Below are positions 24,945-37,432 of a stretch of 64,000 nucleotides of DNA, in pieces (within the stretch, counting starts at the first letter, position 1; every line of letters starts with the position of its first letter). Below the pieces are notes generated by a model that was given only the letters and a program-made list of their open reading frames with translations, ran no database searches and had not been told where the DNA came from. Both the position numbers and the translations under genes were made by a program. The DNA comes from Rotaria socialis (lineage: Eukaryota; Rotifera; Eurotatoria; Philodinida; Philodinidae). The DNA is taken from assembly GCA_905331475.1 (NCBI GenBank), contig CAJNYU010001127.1:558001-622000 (forward strand). Direction: 5' to 3'.

Positions 24945-25165
24945 ATTTTGACCCAGAAGTGAAATTTTTCTCTGATCCAAGTGGAATCGTTTTGAGATCT
25001 TTTTGAAATCTAATCGAAATCTGAATGAAATCTGAGTGAAATCTGTTTGAAATCCAAATGAAATCTTTTTGAAATCTGAGTGAAATCCATGTCAAATCCA
25101 AATAAAATCGTTTTGAAATCCGAATGAAATCTGTTTGGTTTGCAGGTGAAATCATCGAGAATAAC
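24945..25165. repeat. Minisatellite of TGAAATC units, about 12-bp period
   Basis: About fifteen degenerate units of the form (T/A)NNNTGAAATC(T/C) follow one another. The open minus-strand frame through it is produced by the repeat and is not a gene. Confidence 0.7.
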
Positions 25166-25179
25166 GACAAACGGCCGTT

Positions 25180-25494
25180 TACTTTGGTGTAGGGTAGTCG
25201 TGGTGGTCGTAAACGGCTGTATGTGTTAAGATACGGCGATTCTCGTTATCGTAAACTGTCGTTTCGTTCAAAATACGACCGTGTTACGGCGCTGTTTTTA
25301 ACGTTTACGGTAGTCGGGTTTCACCGTTTACGGTAGGTGGGTTTTACCGTTTACGTCACGGTGGGTTACGGCCGTAATACGGGGCATACCAAACGGGTCA
25401 TTTACGGTCGTAACTCTGACGGTTACGGCCGTTTACGGTATCGTGCACGGCTGTTTACGGCCGTTTACGGCCACTGTAATGTTCGTCCTGGGTA
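25180..25494. repeat. GC-rich TTTACGG/CCGTAAA word repeat
   Basis: Dense degenerate copies of GTTTACGG, ACGGCCG and their complements make the block able to fold on itself. It ends in CGTCCTGGGTA, which on the other strand reads TACCCAGGACG, like the end of the element at 57900-58245. Confidence 0.6.
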
Positions 25495-26990
25495 CCATTG
25501 AACTCATTGTGTTCGAAAATATCTATTCATTGGAATTCATTTTAAATATAATTTTTGTATATTAAAAATCAGAGCTTCGCTAATATTGAATGAAACAAAA
25601 AAAGGATAAATTCCAGTTTTCGTTTGATTGAGCTTTTTTTTCTTCGAACTGATGATCTTTGGCGTTGAATTTTCGAAGCAGGCACTCTTTCGTTGGATTT
25701 GAGACTAAGTTTTGCATACATATTCTATGTATCTCAATGAAGTCATCATATATGAGTATCTTATTTTTTGTTCATAATCAGTTGATTGAAAATGAAATGA
25801 ATTTGTATATGATCCATTAAATAGATACCGGCATGGGTGTGAGTGGAAGCTTATATTCAGTATGTATATATAGCTTTTATATTATTTTTACTTCTTTGCA
25901 AGTTTATATTTAATAATATTCTATCACATTCAGGATAATGAAGACTGATGATCATCTTAAAAAGAAGAAAGAAGCCTTAAATTAATTTTTTTCCTTTTAT
26001 TAGAGCTTTCAAGTCATTTTTCAAATCATCGCCATTTAAAATAAATTGACTGATAGAGTCCCAATTAGTTCATAAAGATCTCTCTATTCTTTAATTTCTA
26101 TGACACACTGCGTTACTCGTTGACCGTGGGATAATGTCGAAAGAAAATATTTCATCTTTGTCGATCAGTTGTTATTATATTATATATATATATTTTTTTT
26201 TCTCTCACGCACTGTTCATATTACATTATCAATACTTGAATTCGTTTTATGTACTACATCATATTTATAGCTCGCACTTCTAAGAATAGAGTACGACGCA
26301 ATTATATATCACTCATGCTGTGATAAGTTCGTAATAGGATAAGTAAAATAAAGCAAAAAGTATTACTCGTCTCAAGCAAAGATAAGAAAATAGTTCTTCA
26401 CTATTCTTTTCAAGTTCAAAACGAACGGACAATCGATAGATTCACTTGTGAAGTGGTTTTTTTTCACAAGGTGGATGCATGTTGTGAAGGCGCATCTACA
26501 AAAAGTATTCATAATCTTGCTCTGAATCTTTTTTTCGATTATATTTTGTTACCTCTGATACATTGTTATGATATAATGAATTTTTTTAACGTTATTTTTA
26601 CTGTTAATTAAGACTAAGTTTGAAAAGATAATGATTGAGGTATGAAATATAATAAGTTTGAACGAATTGTTCTTTCTATTGCCTATCATTATTCAATTGT
26701 TTTTAATCAACGTATAGAACATCATCACTTGAGTATTTCATTTTGTTTCATTACTTTAAAGATGATATTTTGCCACCAGAACCATGTTAATTCATTACAT
26801 AATAATTTTATGCCTGAAAAATAAAATTTTTCATTGCGTTTGCATGTTCAATAATCTATCGATGAAATATATGCATGAAAATTGACTACATTTAGATAAT
26901 CAACTTACTAGAGATGACTGTCAGAAAACATTATGTCTATCTATAAATTACATGATGATATGAAAAGAACAAAAATTGAAAGACACTAGC
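25495..26990. other. Intergenic, no gene seen
   Basis: AT-rich sequence with an AT microsatellite near 26175-26200. No exon-like segment recognised. Confidence 0.4.
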
Positions 26991-26998
26991 TCATTTTG

Positions 26999-27522
26999 GG
27001 GAGCCGGAAAGTTGAGCACGAGGAAAGATGAGCACAGGAAAGTCGAGCACGAAAAAAAAAACTTTTAAAGATACAGTATATTGACTGATGAATAAATTTT
27101 ATTTATATTCTATAAAAAAAAACAATTATAATGTAATATTATTAGCGATTGAGTCGAGTTGAGTTAGAATATTTTGATGAGGATTTGAAATTAGATGTAA
27201 TAGTCGTTTTTCAAAACGTTCATTCTTCTTCTTGCTTTTTGGTACTTGTCCAGATCTTATATGAACTCTTTGAATTTCGACAATTTTTTGTTTGAATTTG
27301 AATTTTATAGGGACAATTAATTACATTCTCTCTATTCATGTAGTGTGAATAATTAGATTATTATACAAAATTTGTACTTCTTATATTCATGGAGTTATGT
27401 TATATATGATCTAATCAACATAAATTGGTTTATGCCTACTCATTATTTTCTCAATTGTTGTTTTTCTTTCGTGCTTATCTTTCCGTGCTCATCTTTCTTC
27501 GTGCTCAACTTTCACCAATCCC
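26999..27522. mobile_element. Complete 524-bp MITE with 8-bp target duplication
   Basis: TCATTTTG occurs exactly at 26991-26998 and again at 27523-27530. The ends are inverted: the left has GAAAGTTGAGCACGA from about 27006, and the right end read on the minus strand has the same 15 bases, followed by two more degenerate GAGCACG units on each side. The tips are GGGA on both strands. There is no coding capacity. An 8-bp duplication fits hAT or Merlin; GG tips slightly favour Merlin. It lies just upstream of the MDM1-like gene. Confidence 0.85.
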
Positions 27523-27764
27523 TCATTTTGTTCAGTTTTTGATCGATAGATGTCGGTATATTAAGTTTTGATTTTACCGTAAGATCTACTAGAAACGTGT
27601 ACACTTTAAATTTTATAATTGAACAAGATATTTTTTCTAAGTACTATTTTGTAATAGAAAATTAGATTTGATTTTTTTGGATTATGCTCATATGGTAACG
27701 AATTTGCTCATGGAATGACAAAAATGGCGGTTATTGGTATCTGTGCTTTTTCTTTTACCGCAAA

Positions 27765-30700
27765 ATGAAGTATCAAGTAAGTGAGAGAATACATATAGTT
27801 GTGAAGATTTTTTGATTACTTTAGACGGAATATCAACGAAATTTTCAAAAACGAACGCCAAGACCTGTAGATGACTATACAAAACCAGAAAGAAAATTAA
27901 ATGAAGGTTATTTTTCATTCTATTCAGTAGCAGTACTTAAGCACTTATCTTTATTCATTCTAGTACCAATAAAATCTTCATCATCATCTTCATTAACACC
28001 AGCACGTCGGCGTGGTCGCTCATTACCAGGATCACCTACTAGAAATGATAATAATTTTGCGGTTATTGGTCCCAATGAAAAATTCTCAAGTTCACAACTC
28101 TACCGCCTACGCCAACCGATTAAAGATAATGCTCGAGTGAAAAAACCACGAGAATATGCAATTCTAGGAAGAAATGAAAAATTTCAAGACAATACTATTT
28201 ATCCATTGAGAAAACCAGTTTGGGATGATTCAGCACGAGTAAGCGATCTATTTGATTGAACTTCATAATTGAAGAAATAAAATAGTAAAACATATCGAAG
28301 CAACGCAGCTTTACATCGGATGATAGAATAGTAATTTAGAATAAGATATATATTATCCAAAGGATACCAGAGTTGACTTGACTATGCAGTAACTTTTGAA
28401 TGAGACTTTTATTTTCTATCGTAATATATCGATATAATTACAAAAGCAGTTTTTTTTATATCTAATTAAAATTTGAGTTTCTGTATGACTGTGAACGTTA
28501 CTATCGTCTCAAATTATCAAATAAAAGTAAAAGGTTTTCTAAATTATTAAATGAAAGACAATACCTCAGAAATGAATTGTAGAAATAGTATTGAATTATG
28601 CTCATGTTAAATATTCTCGTTTAAGTGTTAAAACAGTTTTGGTGATTAAAAGATATATATATATATAGGAAAAGTTGAAAATAGTACTAAAAACAAATTA
28701 AAACCTTTTCTTTGTTCATATCAAAGAAAATCACGCTCTATTTTAGTAATACATAGAACTGGAAATTATTTCACTTTAAGCAGCAAACTAATCGCGAATA
28801 CATTCTTGTCTATAAACAGAAAACATTTTAGTCTGAAAATCCAGAAAATTGTATAGCAAGAATTCAATATCACGCTACAATCGGATGATAGAACATCCTG
28901 CCATCAGATTCCTCTTTCTCAAGTTCATACTATTTCACACAGTTTTTCTACACGCACTTCGGGGATTTGAAGTCTCGAAAACAGTGATCTGTGAGTGTTC
29001 TAGTTTCTTTTAACTTTTTCTAAGCATTAAATGAAAGTAAAACATATAAAAATACTGCGAATGTCTTTTTGAAGATTTCAATAAATATAAATTATTTAGA
29101 ATATGTAACGAATTTAACTATTCCTTCTTGAAATTCATATATAGGTTCCTGTTCGGCGATCTGAAAGCGAAAATCATTCATGTGGTATACAAACTGTAAG
29201 TTATTGATAAAGAAATTCTACGATTATAGATATATAACTTTCATTAAAATTTAGGAACTTCAAAAAGCACCACATGTAACGTTTGATGCTCAATACGGAC
29301 GTGAAATAGTTCCTGTTCGAGTAAATATTCTTTTGTTCATTGCGGAAAAGAATTTTTTCACATTAACCATGATAGAGTCGTATTGGTGCACAAAGTGAAT
29401 ATCAACAACAATTCCATTGGAAACAACCCTTAGGAGATTTAGTTAGTGATCAAATGCTTGTTGAAGATTCTAAAGTGGTCCGTTTTTTTAATTCAAATTT
29501 ACAAAACATAAAAGCGATCTATTTTTCTAGCGTGATCGACGTTCAGATCCTGTATTACCATTGACAGTGATTGATCCATCGGAAAAAATTCTAATTGAAA
29601 AAGCATCTGTTGCTGTCAATACACCGGCACGTGTTGAAATTATTGTTGATAAACCTAAACATCAAGTGAGTCGATCCGTGTCTGGTCCAATAAATCCAAT
29701 TCATTCAAAACATAACCAAGTAACGGAATATCAATCACGTTATAAGCCAATTCCTAATCAAAAGAAACCACCTACACGTAAAGCATTTGAAGCTGAACAA
29801 GTTGAAGAAAGAGTAAATTATTCAAATGAAATAAATTTCTACTTATCGATCTTTTCTTCTTAATTAAAATTTTACTCAATAGAAACGAAAAGAAATTGTG
29901 AAAGCTGAGCGTGCGTATTCAGATGATGAAGGTACAGGTGCTAAAATGAATTTAGGAAAGGAATTTCGACAAAAAAATTCACAGAACAATTTAAGGTTTG
30001 AATAAGTAACAACAATAAAATTTTCTAAACTGAAATCTGCTCAGGCGTTGGAAATCTGAATATCAAACAACATTTAAGCCTTTTTGGCGGTTCGATTATA
30101 AAAATGGCAAATGGTATAAGGATGCTGCAGCAGTAAGGGATTCAATTTTAATATTTCATTTTATTTCTTTCCTTTTTTTGTTTTCAGGATGAGCAAGGCT
30201 TTAATCCAAATTTATTTTGGTATAAAGAATTAGTGTCAAGTCGACAACGAGCTGATGAATATCGCGCTAATGCCGAAGCTGATCATTTTAATCGTGATCA
30301 TATGCTTCAATTACAAACAGGTTATGGTGGAAATAAAAGTTATCTTGCATGGGATACAAATAATGATAATGATGCCGATAGTGTTGTTTCTATCGATCGG
30401 TAAATATGAAAAAGACTTGATTGAAAACAAGAAAAGAAGCAAATTTTCTCGCCCTTCGATTTATTTGTAGTGATTTAGAACGTCAACGTCAACGTGACAA
30501 ACAAAGTCAACGGCGAGTCGATGAACGTATTCAATCAAAGATTCATTATCATGAAAAACAATCTGAAAAACCAGCACTTCATAAAACTGACCAAGTTGCA
30601 CAAACTGATCACCAAGTGGATCGTATTGTTTATATTGATGACCCAATACCAAAAGCACCAAGTGCTGCAACAAAAGCCTTCGTACGTAATTTAAATTCAT

Positions 30701-31669
30701 CAGCTGTTCAACAACATATGGCTTGGGACTCAGAAAGTTTATATAGTCAACGAACTGCTTCCGACATGTCTGTATTTTGTTTTTACTCTTTCTCAAGACT
30801 TCTATTGATTTTTCTCTCTTCTAATAGAGATTTTAAATCAAACAATGTCCATGATGTTCATCGAAAGCATTATGTCAACGAGGAACCAACTATTATTCGA
30901 AAACCATCATCAATGAAGCAACACGAACATCGAAGCTCAGGTACACATTCGCCATTGATCCATGAACGACAACAAATCAGTAAGTTTAAAGCCAAACGGA
31001 GGAAAATTTGTTTCTAAAGAAAGCATTAATTCTGTGTAGACAATGGTTATACATCACCACAAACACATGAACCAATAAATAAAGTAAAACACAAGATGTT
31101 CGTTCAATTATTTTTCTATTCTTTTCGTTCTCTTGAAATCTAGCAAAATGGTATCATTCGTCCATCAACAAGTCTTCAGGAAACACGACATGCTGCTGGT
31201 CGATCAAATTATGACACTCATGCATTTGATAAACGTTTACCCGTCCGACCTCACACAAGCATGAATGATTGTAAGTATTTTTAAGTTTCCTTTTTACGCT
31301 ATGAAAAGGTTGTTTTCGTCCTTATAGATCATTCATATCCAGGTAATCGATCTAACGAGAATCGTAACTATCAACAAACAGATTCACCAGCATCAAAATC
31401 ATCATTTCAAGCTCATTTGAATCGATTAGATGAACGGTTTGGTCAGAATTATAATGCACGTAATAAAGGTAGAATTGTTTAAACAATAATGAGTCACGCA
31501 CTTATGTTTCGCTTTCTTTTAAATAGATGATGACATTTTATCAATGCATTCTGCTCGATCATTGTCGTCAAGTTGTAGTTTAGCATCTCAAACACTTGAA
31601 CGTGCTCAACAAAATATGAATAAATATTGGGGTGGTCATGTACCAGCTTCGATTGATTCACCTAAATAA
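27765..31669 (+). CDS. MDM1: MDM1-like centriolar microtubule-binding protein
   Basis: Sixteen exons give 727 residues: 27765-27776, 27825-27906, 27964-28238, 29145-29195, 29255-29320, 29376-29474, 29531-29812, 29883-29995, 30045-30132, 30188-30399, 30471-30767, 30828-30979, 31040-31083, 31144-31270, 31328-31468, 31527-31669. The family's repeated E-Y-Q-x-x-[FYW] microtubule-binding motifs appear at the N terminus (TEYQRNFQKR) and again as SEYQQQFHWK, TEYQSRYK and SEYQTTFKPFW. After the last, RQRADEYRANAEADHFNRDH matches the conserved block with FYRKR..HFSRDH in vertebrate MDM1, then AWDT. MDM1 binds microtubules in centrioles and restrains centriole duplication. The tiny first exon (MKYQ) and the donor sites near 29474 and 30767 are the least certain parts. 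Confidence 0.82.
28239..29144 (+). other. Long MDM1 intron, no gene seen
   Basis: A 0.9-kb intron in a gene whose other introns are about 50-70 bases. No repeat or exon recognised within it. Confidence 0.5.
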
Positions 31670-31918
31670 CCCTTTAGTGCCAAACAATAATCAATGATAC
31701 AAATAAAACCATTAAACAGTATTCAACAACAAAAAAAAGAACCACCGCGTGTCTGTTTTCCATGTATTAGATTATATTCTTTAATGTCTCTTTGTTTTTG
31801 TATACATTTGCTCTTGATTAGTATTCTTGCTACTCATTGTTTTCTATTTGTTCTTCGTGTGACCTGTTGTTTTTTCATAATACTCTACAGTAGATTTGTG
31901 ATATAGTAAAATATACAC

Positions 31919-31924
31919 AATAAA
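31919..31924 (+). terminator. Candidate MDM1 polyadenylation signal
   Basis: AATAAA 250 bases after the MDM1 stop codon, in T-rich 3' flank. Confidence 0.4.
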
Positions 31925-33452
31925 CATAAATGAAATGCTTTTTTTTAGTAAGGGGAAAATATTTGATCTCTTTTAAACTTGCAGCTTCAATTTCTACTAT
32001 CTTCTGAAGAAATTCAAAAACTAAAGTAACATAAAATAATGCTTTATTTTCTTCTACGTATGATCTAATTCTTTATTGTACTTTTACAACTTACGAAAAA
32101 AAAACATGTCATTAAATAAAATGCACATATAGTTTTACATCCGGAACGTAACGTCTTTCTTGTTATCGTTGTTGTAATAAATATCTGCTGTGCACATTTT
32201 GAAATATCCATTCGACCGTGAAAGTAAACACTGGTCGATTCTTTACATTGTATCAGTTTACTGCTGCATTCTTAATTGAAAAGTGGTTTTTATCAGAAAA
32301 AAGTATAACGATTGTCAATCAGCTAACCATGAAATCACATAATAAAAAATGCAACAGTGCATGAATCGATCGGAATATTAGTTTTACATGGAATCGCAAA
32401 CAGCCACGGTGATTATTTCACCTAAATGGCTCATTTGTTTTGTGTTTCAATAAAAAAACAAATAGTAAACGTATGTACTATTCATCTTAAAATGTCTTTT
32501 TGAAAATTGAATCAGTGTAAAGATTAGAGATATACAATGTTTGCGTGAAAATCTACTAGGCTCTCTTGTCTCACACTGGCTATCAGCGTGCCTATAGCTA
32601 GGAGTATTTTAATAATGCAATTAACTTTGAAAGTAAAATGAAAGAATATAATCGTTGTCAGACTGATTCCTGGTCAAATAAGGTTCGCTTTATTATCTCA
32701 TTAAGATGTTCACCCGTATACTTGACAGAATTCAATTGAAATCCATGCTAATTAAAATGATATCTAAATTAAAGTCTAATGTACTTTACTGTAATGAACA
32801 TAAAAGTAAAATTCATCTTTCTCATTGTTTGCAGGAAGTATAATTAAATATTGGTTCAGATTGAAAGGAACACTATAAGTATATATGTATGTCTGATTAT
32901 ATCCTATCGTATTTTAAACGTTAGATAGTCGCACATTCCATCTTATTCAACTACGTAGATTCATTTTAAAGTAAAGCAAACTGTGTACTCTAAATAGAAT
33001 CAATCGAATTGTAATTAAAAATGATCATCTACTTCAGATGCTATAGAAAATACAATTTTACTTTTATTTTTCTATCAATTTTGCAAATAAATGGAAGTTT
33101 TATTTTTAAATACGTCAAATAGAAATCAACAAACTCAATAGCATATACTATATCCTTAGTAAGTTATTTGCAAGATCTTGAGCTAACTGTAAAGTTAATT
33201 TTTGAGCGTAGGATCAAATATATTGTCTCTATTATGAATTCATAATGCCAGAGGCACATAAAATTCTAAAATCTTTTACTGACAGTTATTTTGTTCTAGT
33301 CCATGCAAAATGATTTGAAGTAAAAGTAAAACTGTATTCATAATTATTTTAAAAAAATTCAAAAGATGTCGTTTTGTGAATGTAAAAAAATAGTAAGAGG
33401 AGGACTGTTTCTTGGCAATAAAGAATTTCTGACGAGCGTCGTCAATAAACAG
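31925..33452. other. Intergenic between MDM1 and PACRG, no gene seen
   Basis: About 1.5 kb of AT-rich sequence with frequent stops in all frames and no repeat structure that I can see. Confidence 0.4.
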
Positions 33453-33460
33453 TATAAAAA
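33453..33460 (+). promoter_or_regulatory. Candidate TATA box of PACRG
   Basis: TATAAAAA 57 bases before the PACRG start codon. In AT-rich DNA such a match is only suggestive. Confidence 0.35.
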
Positions 33461-33516
33461 AAAGAGTATGTCACTTATGTGAAATCGAAACACTTTCAAG
33501 AAGTCGACAACAACCA

Positions 33517-34551
33517 ATGGCTCTAGCTACATTATCTGGTCGTGACGCGAACGCTAGATTACGTCAATCTGGAAAATTGGAAACGGATGGCTTTACTGTA
33601 AAATCTCTTTTAAAAAATGCTAAAGTAAATCATTGTTTAATTTTTGACTTTATTCATTTTATTAAATCTTTTCTTATCCAAAAAACGTTTCTAGGTAAAT
33701 GCCCCACCATCAGCAGAAGCAACACGCATTCGTAATAGCAAACCAACTGCTTTCCGAAAATTTTATGAGCGTGGTGATTTTCCAATCGCCCTTGAACATG
33801 ATACCAAAGGAAATAAAATCGCTTGGAAGGTATTTAGATCGAGCCAATAGAAACTTTTTTTTTCATTTGAAATTCTATTCTATCAAAATAAACTAGGTGG
33901 AAATCGAAAAACTTGATTATCATCATTATTTGCCATTGTTTTTCGATGGTCTTTGTGAAATTGAACATCCTCATGATTTCTTTGCTCGTCAAGGTATTCA
34001 TGATATGTTAGAACATGGTGGAAATAAAATTCTTCCTGTTATTCCACAACTTATCGTACCAATTAAAAGTAAAATTTATTGAAAAAAAAACTTTTTTTTA
34101 AGTCATATTTGATGTTTAGATGCATTGAATACAAGAAATCATAAAGTAATATGTACAACATTGAAAATTCTTCAACAATTAGTTATGTCAGCCGATATGA
34201 TTGGTGAAGCTCTTGTGCCATATTATCGTCAAATCTTACCAATCTTTAACTTATTTAAAAATTGGAATTGTAAGTAGGGCTTCGATTCTTTTGCTTTATT
34301 GTAAGCCTTTTTGTTTTTGCTCAAAAAAGCAAACTTGGGGGACGGCATTGAATATGGTCAACAACGACGTGAGAATATCGGAGATTTAATTAATGAAACA
34401 CTTGAAGCATTTGAACGACATGGTGGTGAAGATGCATTCATTAATATCAAGTACGTTATTAGCTTTTAAAGAGGTGATTTCTTTATTGAATTTTTCTCTT
34501 TTTGTTTTTAGATACATGATCCCAACTTATGAATCAGTGATGCTCAATTAA
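33517..34551 (+). CDS. PACRG: Parkin co-regulated gene protein
   Basis: Six exons (33517-33624, 33695-33829, 33897-34068, 34120-34269, 34330-34450, 34512-34551) give 241 residues, slightly short of the vertebrate protein. From about residue 48 the match is very strong: [80 protein letters not shown] and the ending YESVMLN. PACRG is an alpha-helical microtubule inner protein at the A-B inner junction of ciliary doublets, partnered with FAP20. The N-terminal extension is variable, as usual. All exons join in frame with GT..AG introns. The ciliary role agrees with the centriolar MDM1-like gene just upstream. Confidence 0.97.
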
Positions 34552-34665
34552 GATGCTTAGGAAAACAATGCCGAATTCACTTTTCTGACCTTTTCTTTTT
34601 TCGCTTTTTTTTTCGTGGACGATGCCCTGTATTGTATCATACGTATATTTTTTCTTGAGAAATAT

Positions 34666-34682
34666 AATAAAGAAAGAATAAA
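34666..34682 (+). terminator. PACRG polyadenylation signals
   Basis: Two AATAAA hexamers (34666-34671 and 34677-34682) lie 115-130 bases after the PACRG stop codon. Confidence 0.5.
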
Positions 34683-35347
34683 TTGATTTTAATATATTTA
34701 AGTTGAACTACAATATACTATGATTATGTTATATGCTAAGCTTTTGCTATGAGAGAAAAGCTAATCAATTAGTTAGTTATCAAAAGACTAAGATGGATGT
34801 ACGCTTTTATTGATTACTTCATCGTTGAGGAGGCCAAGAGGTTTTGAAATTAATTATAATTATCTTAAATATTATTATAGATCTTAGATAAAACAATATC
34901 CAATAAGAATTAAAATATTTTTATCAACAATCGCATCATCTAATAGAGAATTTTTGATTTTCTATTGTATATTGAACTTACCTTATAAACTAGATATGAT
35001 CGATTTTGCCTTTAGTAAATTCTTTCAAATTAGATGTTTGAACTAATATCTTGTTTGAATATAGATCAATTTAATTTCATCTCAACAATAATTAATTCTT
35101 TGCAGCTTCTACATAGAAATGATTGTAATAAGAGATTACCTTAATCTTGTTAATCGTGTCATTATTTATGATCAAAAGATCGTAACTATGAATAGTTTGC
35201 ACATCAAACAACATAGCTATAGAGTTCATTTAATAAAAGAGTCATCATTTAATGTTGAATTCTTGGCACTTAGTGCCAAGAATTTTTCTCTCCATAATCT
35301 TGTTTTTTGCGTATATAATAATAAAAATGATAAAAAAACAGAAAAAC
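34683..35347. other. Convergent intergenic region, no gene seen
   Basis: Lies between the 3' ends of PACRG and the ankyrin/SOCS-box gene. A plus-strand frame at 35119-35421 overlaps the latter's coding end in antisense and has no recognisable content. Confidence 0.4.
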
Positions 35348-36629
35348 TTAAATCGGAGTATATAACAAATAGTCTTGTAATTTTACACTTAAAGAAACTG
35401 ATTCTAATGTTGATGATTTGAGATTTTTAAAATTCTGTCGAATTAATAGACGACATAAATGTTTTAATTCAGGTATTTGCTTTACTAATTCATTTATTCG
35501 ATTTACATATGGTTGAACATTATCATGAACCAACGGAATCAATGTTGACGATGGTACTGATGTTTGTAGATTGTTAAGTTTATGTTCTAATTTTAATGCA
35601 TGTTTTGTTCCAAGTGTTTTAACAAATAAATGAATATAATCATTATTAAATCGATTTAATGCCGTCTTAGTACATGAACTAAGACCATAGTGTTCGTCAT
35701 TTTTACAAAGTAATATGTTCGTCGTTATCAAATAGGTTACTAAATTTAACACATCACCCAATACCATACGACGGATATGATATTTTAATATAAATAGTAA
35801 ATGTGCATTTAGTAAAAGAAAATCTTGAGAATTAATATAAATAAGTTGTTGTGGGGCTGTCAATGAAACAATATCCATAAGACGTAAGCATGCACAATTT
35901 GTTTCTAATAAAAGTCGAATGATTGGTAAAGATTTATTTGTTGTCGTTTCAATAGCAACATATAGATATGAGTGACCACTAGAATCACCTAAAAATAACA
36001 TAAATACAATCGATGATATTATTTTTTTTTTGTTTTAATTGAAAAGAAATTAAATTATTACCTTGATATAAATCACAGCCATATCTAACAAGTAAATTCA
36101 CCATATCAAAACTACCCATCAGAATAGCATGTTCTAAATAGCTCATACCATATTGATCACGATGATTTATATCAATTTCGAAATTATTTAGTAATTTTTT
36201 CATTGATTCAACATTACAACGTGATGTTGCTACCTGCATTGCACTTAGGAGACGATTTTGTTTTGATTTTTCATGTGAACGTGCATAATTCATATTTGAT
36301 TTTGTCTTACTAGCGGCTACTGAATTAGAAGGAAACTCATTAATTTGTCTTTCATATTTGCCTTTAATTTTTGTATTTGTTGTTGATGCTTGTCGAGATT
36401 CATTGGACCAATCATCGTCGCTGTCACTTGGACCATCATCTTCGTCGTCGTCATCGTTGTCAACACCATTTGTTGAATTATCAATATCATCGTCAATAAC
36501 ATTATCTACATCGTTGTTATCGCTTGTATCATCTCGAATATCATCCACAACATCATCAAGACGAATTTGTGACGACGGTGTATCCAACGAAAATACACGC
36601 GAAAATAAAGATCGAGCACGAGTCAACAT
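35348..36629 (-). CDS. Ankyrin repeat and SOCS box protein
   Basis: Two exons (36629-36062 and 35988-35348) give 402 residues. Residues 1-115 are highly acidic (long runs of Asp) and probably disordered. At about 122-190 are ankyrin repeats (AMQVATSRCNVESMKKLLNN; QYGMSYLEHAILMGSFDMVN; GHSYLYVAIE). The C terminus has ELKHLCRLLIRQNFK and a final VKLQDYLLY, which fits a SOCS box (LKHLCR..L.....L.LP..LKDYLLY). ASB-type proteins use the SOCS box to bind elongin B/C and cullin 5, with the ankyrin part holding the substrate for ubiquitination. The exact ASB subfamily cannot be assigned, and the acidic N terminus is not typical. The link to cullins parallels CAND1 in this window but not by operon-like arrangement. 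Confidence 0.82.
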
Positions 36630-37389
36630 CTACAATAAATACTCAACTAGCAATATATTAAAATCAAGCATACAACTGCAACCATTCAAGTAACACCGAT
36701 GAACATTTGATGAAAGAAAAAGTATAAAGAAAAAAAAAGAAAAAAAGAGAAATGAATAAGAAAGAGTAAAAGAAGAAAAAAGGAAGGATATAAACAATGA
36801 GTGGTGTCGGTTCGTATGGTTCAGCATATGTTGCGTACACATACACTCTTTTTCTTTCATCCAATCTAAAATTCTATGTTCTCATGCATGAGTCTAATCT
36901 AGAGTATACATCCGATCGGGGAAGGCAAGCATTTCGTAGTTGAAATAGACACAAGGGAAATGACCCGATATATCAATTCAACTATTATTTTAATATTTCT
37001 ATATAGAATGAGAAAAAGAACTGAAGGACTCAATCATAACGATTGAAAAGCTATTTTTGAAATATTAGCTGCATTTTTTAATCAATTCTAGAAAACATAT
37101 AAGTAATTATTATTAAAAAAAGTTTATAATTGCAATATTCACAAGAACGATTTCCTATTTTATGTTTATGAAATCATTTATATTTCGCAAAAATGTCCAA
37201 ATTAAAAATCGGATATGTAGATCTAAACTATAGACACAAATCTATGAATTTATGCACGTTTCTACGTCCCTAATTGTTCTGTCTTTTGTTCGCTGACAGC
37301 ATCACAGATCGTCATTAATATGGGTTGTTCATGCTTGTTATACTCACGTCTTATTCTTTACCTGTGCTAAACAAAACACAAGACTAACA
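36630..37389. other. Upstream of the ankyrin/SOCS gene, no gene seen
   Basis: The first 200 bases are A/G-rich low complexity, which creates hydrophobic frames on the minus strand. The rest is ordinary AT-rich sequence. Confidence 0.35.
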
Positions 37390-37390
37390 C

Positions 37391-37432
<42 letters not shown>
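37390..37432. repeat. (CA)n(TA)n microsatellite
   Basis: An uninterrupted CA run passes directly into a TA run. Confidence 0.9.

Noticed and set aside
24925-25170. 81-codon frame with repeated Phe/Ile/Ser/Asp pattern
   Set aside because: Produced by translation of the TGAAATC minisatellite.
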